From Enoplolaimus lenunculus (taxonomy: Eukaryota; Nematoda; Enoplea; Enoplida; Thoracostomopsidae): 64,000 nt of DNA. Below the pieces are notes generated by a model. That model did no database searches. It worked only from the letters and a program-made list of their open reading frames with translations, and was not told the DNA's origin. A program made the position numbers and the translations under genes. Below are positions 55,554 to 64,000 of this stretch, in pieces. Every line of letters begins with the position of its first letter. Position 1 is the stretch's first letter. The DNA lies in contig JASANG010000727.1 of the NCBI GenBank assembly GCA_030248215.1, positions 1-64,000 of the forward strand, written 5' to 3'.

Positions 55554-55699
55554 GGCCAATGTTACTTTACAGGGTGTAACAGTAGATTAAGAGTATTGCT
55601 AAGCCTAAGCCTAAACCTAAGCAAATGTAATCTAGACTCTAAACGTACTTTTTTATGGACCCACCAGAAACCTGGACGCCCCTTAAACTAACATGGGCC
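55554..55699. mobile_element. TTAGGC-core MITE, family B (short)
   Basis: GGCCAATGTTACTTTACAGG to AAACTAACATGGGCC, perfect duplication AGCTGGCC (55546-55553 and 55700-55707). Its duplicate is 59656-59801. Confidence 0.9.
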
Positions 55700-56298
55700 A
55701 GCTGGCCTGTGAAGCGAAAATCCACACAAAATACTACGCAGCCCAGTCATTCAGATATTAAATAAAGCAGTCAAAAGTGTACATTTCGATATTAAAACGT
55801 GTAATTGAGTCAATTTGTGTGCGAGGCAAGGGGACAGGGCGATACCTTCATTGAAAAATTTTTGCCCACCCCCATAAAAAAATTTACAACCTTGCTTGCA
55901 AGTCACTAAAAACGCTTGAATGCGCCTCCTAAAACATTTTTAGCTCCCTCCCTAGCATGGTGAGCTGGCTACGGGCGTGTTTGAGTGACGTGGCGATTTT
56001 TACCTCAAAAAATATCGTTTCTGCTATGTACACAAGTTTCCCTGTATCAGTACGAAAAACGTTTGTTTTGTTGAATATAATATCGTGTTTTCGGAAACTG
56101 AATAACAATACACTATATAAACAGTCAACCAAGCTATTGAATTTAAATATACATCAAAGCCTGTCCCTACTGTCGGTCCCGTAAGGAGATGAGGGTCAGG
56201 GAGGCACAAACTTCACAAGAAATATTTTGGGCAGCCCGTAGAATAATTTCAATCTCACTTGTAAAGTCATATAAAACATGGCTTTTTATAAAGATTTT

Positions 56299-56623
56299 GA
56301 CTAATGTAAAGAACTGGGGCGAAACAGTATTATAAGGATATTCCTTAAGCCTAAGCGTAAGAATAAGCATATTCCTAATCCTAAGACTAAGCGTATGCCT
56401 AAAGCGTAAGAATAAGCATATTCCTAATCCTAAGAGTAAGCCTATGACTAAAGCGTAAGAATAAGCATATTCCTAATCCTAAGACTGAGCCTATGCCTAA
56501 AGCGTAAGAATAAGCATATTCCTAAGCCTGCCTAAAGTCGGGCAAAAAATTTAGCCTAAACCTTAAGCTTACTCTATTGCAGTCCCACAGAAAAACGTTC
56601 TGCACCTGATCTTTACATTAGCC
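56299..56623. mobile_element. TTAGGC-core MITE, family A
   Basis: GACTAATGTAAAGAACTGGG to CTGATCTTTACATTAGCC. The core is mostly AAGCGTAAGAATAAGCATAT spacers repeated four times with few pure hexamers, so the spacer rather than the hexamer was amplified here. Duplicate at about 60401-60725. Confidence 0.82.
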
Positions 56624-56693
56624 ATAATTTTAGCCCTGCCAAGGATGTTGGGCAGACACTGGTCTATGTAGTGTTCAATAAAACACTTTCTAC

Positions 56694-56871
56694 CACGGCC
56701 GGAGCAGCCACCCCCCACATCCCCATTTGGGCACCCCTAAAGGGCCCCCGCCCTAACCGGTTGAAACAAAAAAGCTTAAGTTTTAAAATGCGTCTGGCTT
56801 CTCGGTCGCGAGTCTGGGGCCCCCACCCTGGAGTTTGAGGAAGGCCACCACCCCTGTCTGCTCCGGCACTG
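56694..56871. mobile_element. MITE, CGGAGCAG family
   Basis: CACGGCCGGAGCAGCCACC to CTGCTCCGGCACTG. Flanks CTTTCTAC/GTTTCTAC match at 7 of 8. Duplicate at 60796-60973. Confidence 0.78.
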
Positions 56872-57053
56872 GTTTCTACAGTCTATAATTTATGTAGAAA
56901 CCAAAATAGACTATAAAGCTTAACGTTATAGACGGCTTTACATGTAGAGACCATGGGACATTATATGTATCTATGACTACGACTATTCGTTACCTGATAG
57001 GTTGTCGCCGAACAATGTCCTAAAACCAATGAATAAAAAACTAAGCATAATCC

Positions 57054-57362
57054 GGCCCATGTGAAGATCAGAAACGGAACGTTTTTCTGCGGGACTGCAA
57101 TAGAGTAAGTTTAAACTGTAGACTATTTTTTGCTTGGCTTTAGGCTTAAGCTTAGGCTTTAGGCTTAAGAATATGCTCATTCTTACGCTCAGGCTTTGGC
57201 TTATGCTTAGACTTAGGAATAAACTCATTCTTACGCTTAGGCTTAGGCTTAGTCTTAGGCTTAGGCTTAGAAATATGCTTATTCTTACGCTTAGGCTTAT
57301 GCTTAGACTAGACTTAGGAATGTGGTTATAATACTATTCCGGCCCTGTTCTTTACATTGTCC
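57054..57362. mobile_element. TTAGGC-core MITE, family A
   Basis: GGCCCATGTGAAGATCAGAA to CTTTACATTGTCC. Flanks CATAATCC/CATAATCT match at 7 of 8. Duplicate at 61156-61464. Confidence 0.86.
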
Positions 57363-57687
57363 CATAATCTTAAGCATAATCTTAAGCCTATAACCTAAAG
57401 CATAATGAATGTCATCGAATTGTTAAAGAGTCGATGAAATTCCGAATTCCATTATCTGAGTCGCACGTTTGACTCTGGCGGAGTGGAATTTAACTTAGTT
57501 TGTGTAGTCCCGAAAAGTCTATTTCGAAAAGAGTCAATCTAACTCACCATTTTTTGCAATGTACTTGGGCAACTAAAATGAGACAACATAGGACATTTAG
57601 GTCTGTCGATTTTATGGTCGATTACCACGTGGCGCTAAGATTTCGACAGGTTTGTCATCTTTGACCGATGCGTGACATCAGAATTCT

Positions 57688-57967
57688 TGCCCATGTACTG
57701 AACAGGGCCCGATCGCTTTCCGGAGGGGCTGCTATAATAGGGTCAGTTTAAGCTTTAGACTAATTTTTTTGCTAAGGCTTAGGCTTACGAATAGGCTCAT
57801 CCATACGCTTAGGCTTAGGCTTGGGCTTAGGCTTAGGCATAAGCTTAGGCTTAGGCTTAGGCTTAGGCTTAAGCTTAGGCTTAGGCTGTGGCTTAGGGCT
57901 TAGGACATAGGCTTAGGCTTAGGCTTAGGCTTATAATACTGTTCCGCCCCAGTTCTTTACATTGGCC
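57688..57967. mobile_element. Chimeric TTAGGC MITE at the duplication junction (C left, A right)
   Basis: The left end TGCCCATGTACTGAACAGGG and TTCCGGAGGGGC block are family C, identical to 61790 onward. The right end CTTTACATTGGCC is family A, identical to 53859. The left flank is AGAATTCT (the family C insertion site) and the right flank ATTATATC (the family A insertion site). The switch is inside TTAGGC repeats near 57807. Confidence 0.92.
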
Positions 57968-60900
57968 ATTATATCTATCCAATTAGAGAAGAAACCAGAG
58001 AAGTTGTTGTCCAAACCAGAATTGCGCCCAAACGCGTTCATTGTCCAAACCATAAACAGTAAACGACAACGAACTTAAACAATAATCGCACCAGTGCAGT
58101 AAAATTCCTGGCACAGCCAAAGCCTAAATCTTGCATTTCGGCAATTGTTGTTAAACGCAGTCGTTGTTGCCGGCCTCTAGTCAGCTCACCTTGCTAAGGT
58201 GGGCTAATACTATTTCAGGAGGGGCATTCAAGGGTTTTCTATGACTTACAATCAAGGTTGAATATTTTATAGGGGGCCGAAATTTTTTCAGTGGGGACTG
58301 ATGCTTTCCCTGGCCTTCACTTGGCTACGGGCCCGCGTCGTTTGGATTGTTGAATTTTAGCAATGGTTACATTTGGGCAATAGTCGTTGCGTAGCTGCAA
58401 CATTTCGGCATTTGTCCTTTAAGCCAGTGGAGTACCGAGAAATTTGGTTTGGGGGGGGGCGCATCTTGCCATGTTCGTGCATTAGGTTTCTACCAAAAGT
58501 GACATTACAACCCTTTAACTGTGACCCATATCTAAATTTTTGGCGTGATATATGAGATTACTCACGCTTTTTAAGTCGGCTTCGAGACCCCAATTTCAGA
58601 GTTTTTGTTTAGGTCCCCTCAATTTTTAGCTGGCTGGACAGCTGGGCCAAACCAAATTGTTCGTTACGGAAACATGATTTGAAGAAAATATCGCGTGTGA
58701 AACGAGCGAAAACCTACACACTATTACCTTTAACTCTAGTACAGAATTTCAGTGTAGGGTCTTTGTTGGCGTAACTTTTGTCTTAGAGTTTAAACAGAGT
58801 GTAACAAATTTCGTAACCAGGACTTAGGGTGAGTTTTGAAGAATTCGCGAGCGAAAAGCAATACATTGTTTCAGTATTAAATAACTCTGTAATCAAAATG
58901 TTTCTGTGTTCATTGAACTGCTTGGTCAAAATCACCAAACCGGAATCCCCTCGTCAACCAATTGTGAAACTATGACGTTTTGCACTTTGCTTTGAGCTGA
59001 TTAGGAAATTATACGATGAAGTTTTCCTTTGAACAGCGCCAAAGGCACAATTTTTTTGTAAATTGAATAATTAACAACCTCGCGAGCGAAGCGAGCTAGA
59101 AGCTAGGCCTAATTATTGTATCTAAAATGTAAATTATGACACACGAACTGATCCCGGTTCGGGGGCGGCGGCGGCGCGGCCCTTCCGGCCCCCCTCTCGG
59201 TACGCCCCTGCTTTACGCACCATTTATACTTGCAAGTTTTTGCAGCGAGGACTTGCAGCTGGACGTTTTATTAAATAATATTTTTACAAAACTGACAGCT
59301 GCAAGATGAAGTTGTCAGTTCTCTCTGTAAACACTTTGCGATTCGACGCCAACATACACCTCATCCCACCTCCAGGCCCTCTTTTAGATACTGGCCCAAC
59401 ACTAGCGGATCCAAATCGAAGCGTGAGGCGTACGTCCAATCCCCGTTAGAATTTGTCACAAAATGGTAAGATCCGGATCCTTTCATACCTTACAATTTTC
59501 CCCCTGAGAAAATTTTTTGTGAAAAATACAATTTTTCCCTTTAGAAAATTTTGAAGTGATAAAATGGCAAGGTCCCTCTACCTTACAATTGTTTAGTTTC
59601 AACCGTTGCCCGTCAGAATTTTTTGGATCCACCTCTGTGGGCCAATCAGCTGGCCGGCCAATGTTACTTTACAGGGTGTAACAGTAGATTAAGAGTATTG
59701 CTAAGCCTAAGCCTAAACCTAAGCAAATGTAATCTAGACTCTAAACGTACTTTTTTATGGACCCACCAGAAACCTGGACGCCCCTTAAACTAACATGGGC
59801 CAGCTGGCCTGTGAAGCGAAAATCCACACAAAATACTACGCAGCCCAGTCATTCAGATATTAAATAAAGCAGTCAAAAGTGTACATTTCGATATTAAAAC
59901 GTGTAATTGAGTCAATTTGTGTGCGAGGCAAGGGGACAGGGCGATACCTTCATTGAAAAATTTTTGCCCACCCCCATAAAAAAATTTACAACCTTGCTTG
60001 CAAGTCACTAAAAACGCTTGAATGCGCCTCCTAAAACATTTTTAGCTCCCTCCCTAGCATGGTGAGCTGGCTACGGGCGTGTTTGAGTGACGTGGCGATT
60101 TTTACCTCAAAAAATATCGTTTCTGCTATGTACACAAGTTTCCCTGTATCAGTACGAAAAACGTTTGTTTTGTTGAATATAATATCGTGTTTTCGGAAAC
60201 TGAATAACAATACACTATATAAACAGTCAACCAAGCTATTGAATTTAAATATACATCAAAGCCTGTCCCTACTGTCGGTCCCGTAAGGAGATGAGGGTCA
60301 GGGAGGCACAAACTTCACAAGAAATATTTTGGGCCGCCCGTAGAATAATTTCAATCTCACTTGTAAAGTCATATAAAACATGGCTTTTTATAAAGATTTT
60401 GACTAATGTAAAGAACTGGGGCGAAACAGTATTATAAGGATATTCCTTAAGCCTAAGCGTAAGAATAAGCATATTCCTAATCCTAAGACTAAGCGTATGC
60501 CTAAAGCGTAAGAATAAGCATATTCCTAATCCTAAGAGTAAGCCTATGACTAAAGCGTAAGAATAAGCATATTCCTAATCCTAAGACTGAGCCTATGCCT
60601 AAAGCGTAAGAATAAGCATATTCCTAAGCCTGCCTAAAGTCGGGCAAAAAATTTAGCCTAAACCTTAAGCTTACTCTATTGCAGTCCCACAGAAAAACGT
60701 TCTGCACCTGATCTTTACATTAGCCATAATTTTAGCCCTGCCAAGGATGTTGGGCAGACACTGGTCTATGTAGTGTTCAATAAAACACTTTCTACCACGG
60801 CCGGAGCAGCCACCCCCCACATCCCCATTTGGGCACCCCTAAAGGGCCCCCGCCCTAACCGGTTGAAACAAAAAAGCTTAAGTTTTAAAATGCGTCTGGC

Positions 60901-61789
60901 TTCTCGGTCGCGAGTCTGGGGCCCCCACCCTGGAGTTTGAGGAAGGCCACCACCCCTGTCTTCTCCGGCACTGGTTTCTACAGTCTATAATTTATGTAGA
61001 AACCAAAATAGACTATAAAGCTTAACGTTATAGACGGCTTTACATGTAGAGACCATGGGACATTATATGTATCTATGACTACGACTATTCGTTACCTGAT
61101 AGGTTGTCGCCGAACAATGTCCTAAAACCAATGAATAAAAAACTAAGCATAATCCGGCCCATATGAAGATCAGAAACGGAACGTTTTTCTGCGGGACTGC
61201 AATAGAGTAAGTTTAAACTGTAGACTATTTTTTGCTTGGCTTTAGGCTTAAGCTTAGGCTTTAGGCTTAAGAATATGCTCGTTCTTACGCTCAGGCTTTG
61301 GCTTATGCTTAGACTTAGGAATAAACTCATTCTTACGCTTAGGATTAGGCTTAGTCTTAGGCTTAGGCTTAGAAATATGCTTATTCTTACGCTTAGGCTT
61401 ATGCTTAGACTAGACTTAGGAATGTGGTTATAATACTATTCCGGCCCTGTTCTTTACATTGTCCCATAATCTTAAGCATAATCTTAAGCCTATAACCTAA
61501 AGCATAATGAATGTCATCGAATTGTTAAAGAGTCGATGAAATTCCGAATTCCATTATCTGAGTCGCACGTTTGACTCTGGCGGAGTGGAATTTAACTTAG
61601 TTTGTGTAGTCCCGAAAAGTCTATTTCGAAAAGAGTCAATCTAACTCACCATTTTTTGCAATGTACTTGGGCAACTAAAATGAGACAACATAGGACATTT
61701 AGGTCTGTCGATTTTATGGTCGATTACCACGTGGCGCTAAGATTTCGACAGGTTTGTCATCTTTGACCGATGCGTGACATCAGAATTCT

Positions 61790-61977
61790 TGCCCATGTAC
61801 TGAACAGGGCCCGATCGCTTTCCGGAGGGGCTGCTATAATAGGGTCAGTTTAAGCTTTAGACTAATTTTTTTGCTAAGGCTTAGGCTTACGAATAGGCTC
61901 ATCCATACGCTTAGGCTTAGGCTTAGGCTTAGGAATATGCTTATGCTACTGTTTCAGCCTTGGTCTATACATAGACC
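61790..61977. mobile_element. TTAGGC-core MITE, family C (right partner of the 4.1-kb duplication)
   Basis: TGCCCATGTACTGAACAGGG to GGTCTATACATAGACC. Flanks AGAATTCT/AAAATTCT match at 7 of 8. This is the intact form of the left half of the chimera at 57688. Confidence 0.86.
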
Positions 61978-62100
61978 AAAATTCTGCTAGGGATACAGAA
62001 CAGTGTTGGCAACATGGACCAAAATTCTGCTAGGGATACAGAGCAGTGTTGGCAACATGGACCAAAATTCTGCTAGAGATACAGAGCAGTGTTGGCATTC
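61975..62100. repeat. 43-bp tandem repeat, three units
   Basis: ACCAAAATTCTGCTAGGGAT recurs at 61975, 62018 and 62061. It starts at the right edge of the family C MITE, so its first unit includes that element's target-site duplication. Confidence 0.88.
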
Positions 62101-62245
62101 GTATAACACTAAGTCTCAATCGGATTAATGCGGAAAAAATGCGGTCAGACAAGCTGAAATGCGCATTACAAAAAGTAATTGCGGCACTTTTTAAAACACG
62201 CAAAATCAAAATATTTAAACAAAATTGCGGGAAATTTAACATTTC

Positions 62246-62561
62246 GACCAATGTAAAGAACAGGGGCAGAACAGTATAAACATATTTCTAAGCCTAAGCT
62301 TTAAGCCTGAGCCTAAGCCTAAGCGTAGGAATGAGCATATTCCTAAGCCTAAACCTAAGCATGAGAATGAGCATATTTCTAAGCTTAAAGACTAAGCATA
62401 AGAATGAGCATATGCCTAAGCCTAAGTCTAAGAATGAGCATATGCCTAAGCCTAAGTCTAAGCCTAAGCGTAAGCAAAGCAAAAAATAGTCTAAAGCTTT
62501 AGCTTACTCTATATTGCAATCCCACAGAAGAACGTTCCAACCCCTGATCTTTACATAGGCC
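62246..62561. mobile_element. TTAGGC-core MITE, family A
   Basis: GACCAATGTAAAGAACAGGG to CTGATCTTTACATAGGCC, perfect duplication AACATTTC (62238-62245 and 62562-62569). Confidence 0.9.
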
Positions 62562-62639
62562 AACATTTCTAACAGAGAGGTGGCTATGCTATATTTGCTG
62601 TACGGAAGCATGCTCGTACGCAAAAGCCAGCACAACGTC

Positions 62640-62941
62640 TACTGAAACGTTACCGAAAAATTTATTTTTAACGCTATTTTATCGCTTATAATGGTGCGAA
62701 CACACAGAATGACAAAATCCTGAAACAAATGCAAAAGCTGAAACTTATGCAGTATGACACAAATTAAAAATTTGGGCAATACACGCTGAGACAACTTTAA
62801 AAAATAAGTTAGAATAATATGAAAATTTTTCTTAAGTTTTTTCCGAATGAGAAAAATTTGGAATACGAAAATACCTTCCAGAATCGAATAGTGAAAAATA
62901 CCGGATTTCCCTACCGGAACCGGAATTCCGGTTGCATCCTA
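62640..62941. mobile_element. GGTGCAACCGG TIR element fragment (reverse)
   Basis: AAATCCTGAAACAAATGC in the interior and CCGGAACCGGAATTCCGG then GTTGCATCCT at the end mirror, in reverse, the 14987-15383 element. The other terminus is not found. Confidence 0.6.
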
Positions 62942-63194
62942 ACGGTCACCATACAATTTTACGGTTCTCCCATTTTCTGCTGACGCCCATGAGCATCCGA
63001 CTGCACCCTGGTGGCTACAGAAGACCAAACAGCAAACACTAAACACCTGAAACAACTTTCAAGTTCAAAGCTTTAATATCGAGCCAATATTCCAAAAAGC
63101 GCTGTAAAAATACACATAAAATAGTCTTATTTCGTGCGTCCACTTTAAAAATGTATTAACGTTGCACAGTTTACCAAACACCAACCTATACGCT

Positions 63195-63600
63195 TTAAAG
63201 CAGGGCCGGATTATAAGGTGGTGGAAGGCACCTGGGCCCATATGACCAGGAGGTTTTGCGCTCGTATGACAAAGAGGCCCGGGGCCCATATGTTAACAGG
63301 TCATTTTTTAACATAATTATTTTATACGCCAGAGCTTAAAGTGATACATTTTAATGAAACAAGTTGTACCAAAAATATGAAAAAAATTTGCCGGCAGTGG
63401 GACCGTTCTATATTTGCACTTTTCGGCCGTCCCAGACAGGTTCGAGAGAGCTTCCCAATGCAATGTTTCACAGCTTGTATAACTTCGTGGTCCGCGAAAA
63501 TGTTTTGTTGGCTTGTTATCCGGTGAAACATATTGACGGTTTTCGGTAGACTGGAGGCCCGGGGCCCGGACCCCCTTTAATCTGGTGCTGCTTTAAAGTA
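63195..63600. mobile_element. Possible hAT-like element (CAGGGCCGGATTA terminus), decayed
   Basis: CAGGGCCGGATTATAAGGTG near 63203 and the GGAGGCCCGGGGCCCGGACCC block near 63551 are inverted G/C-rich ends of the type common in hAT MITEs. Inside are two short overlapping frames with no family match I can support. Boundaries are approximate. Confidence 0.35.
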
Positions 63601-63958
63601 ATCAACTTCGACAAGAAATACACCAAGTGCAGTCAATCTTTGGTTGTATCCTGCCGTCATGATTGGCTCAAAATATTTTACGCCTGTTTCATTAATAAAG
63701 TTTTCATTATTCCCGGTTCCTTTACAGAAACGACCGGGCTATTGTTGTCCAAGCACCAGGCAGTCAAAATCCAAATAAATTTTCAAACTAAGCAAAATTC
63801 ATTAATATACTTTTGACACTTCAAGAATATTTTATTTTAAAAAAATCTGTATAAAATATTAAATATTACATAAAATACCAATCATTTCAAACTGCTTAAA
63901 GCATCACGTACGCTCAAACTGAATAAAACAATCGGCCTATGTATAGAACGGCCCAATT

Positions 63959-64000
63959 GGCCCATGTATGGAATAGGGCCGGATCGCTTTCCGGAGGGGC
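63959..64000. mobile_element. TTAGGC-core MITE, family C, left end cut by window edge
   Basis: TGGCCCATGTATGGAATAGG and TTTCCGGAGGGGC are the first 42 bp of a family C element. Its TTAGGC core would lie beyond the window. Confidence 0.75.

Larger units (their letters stand above)
53699..61908. repeat. Tandem duplication, two ~4.1-kb units (junction ~57807)
   Basis: 53699-57806 and 57807-61908 align at an offset of 4108 falling to 4102 after small indels, with scattered single-base differences (for example GTTTGCG/GTTGCG near 54275/58386). Each unit holds the same ordered MITEs. Both breakpoints are inside TTAGGC runs. No host exon is recognised in it. Confidence 0.95.

Noticed and set aside
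63341-63549. Short plus-strand frames as a transposase fragment.
   Set aside because: There is a hint of an element from G/C-rich inverted ends nearby, but no catalytic or zinc-finger motif supports a transposase.

Overview
The window looks like a repeat-rich piece of an invertebrate animal (metazoan) nuclear genome. The evidence is spliced genes with GT-AG introns (an organic-cation-transporter-like gene and a cyclophilin), a Ty3/Gypsy-type LTR retrotransposon, and dozens of short terminal-inverted-repeat (TIR) elements. Nothing prokaryotic is present: no operons, rRNA, CRISPR or phage genes. Host coding DNA is a few percent of the window. Many of the TIR elements carry TTAGGC arrays. TTAGGC is the telomere repeat of nematodes (established knowledge), which makes a nematode conceivable but does not prove it, because here the hexamer sits inside transposable elements.

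Layout. 1-5.0 kb: no convincing gene; a TATA/CCAAT promoter-like cluster near 0.9-1.07 kb and a ~178-bp satellite at 2.05-2.96 kb. 5-16.5 kb: MITEs of several families, a 2.2-kb TIR element (7066-9273) inserted in a TTAGGC MITE, and a 42-bp tandem repeat. 16.5-19.85 kb: a plus-strand cyclophilin-type gene whose central exon cannot be found and whose second intron contains a tandem duplication and a piggyBac-like MITE with a tRNA-like Pol III promoter. 23.3-29.5 kb: a minus-strand SLC22/organic cation transporter-like gene. Four exons join in frame into about 558 codons. Intron 1 uses a GC donor, and intron 2 ends in ~29 copies of a 44-bp repeat built from its own 3' splice region. 29.8-33.4 kb: hAT-like MITEs with perfect 8-bp target-site duplications. 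33.4-42.6 kb: a Ty3/Gypsy element (one nearly complete unit plus a second broken unit) between two copies of a 1.28-kb flank. Part of the second gag is a C-rich, colinear corruption that looks like sequencing or assembly damage. 43-46.3 kb: MITEs and a large foldback. 46.8-47.5 kb: the 5' exon of an unrecognised minus-strand gene. 48.2-51 kb: a two-unit-type minisatellite and a CpG-dense palindromic element. 53.7-61.9 kb: a 4.1-kb segment duplicated in tandem, with the junction inside TTAGGC arrays of two different MITEs. 62-64 kb: more MITE fragments.

The most interesting structure is a set of three related non-autonomous TIR families whose cores are (TTAGGC)n with regular spacers. Eleven copies have perfect 8-bp target-site duplications. 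At least one pair acted as substrate for unequal recombination: the 4.1-kb duplication leaves a chimeric element whose left and right flanking duplications belong to two different insertions. No transposase for these families is in the window. The host genes do not form a recognisable pathway.
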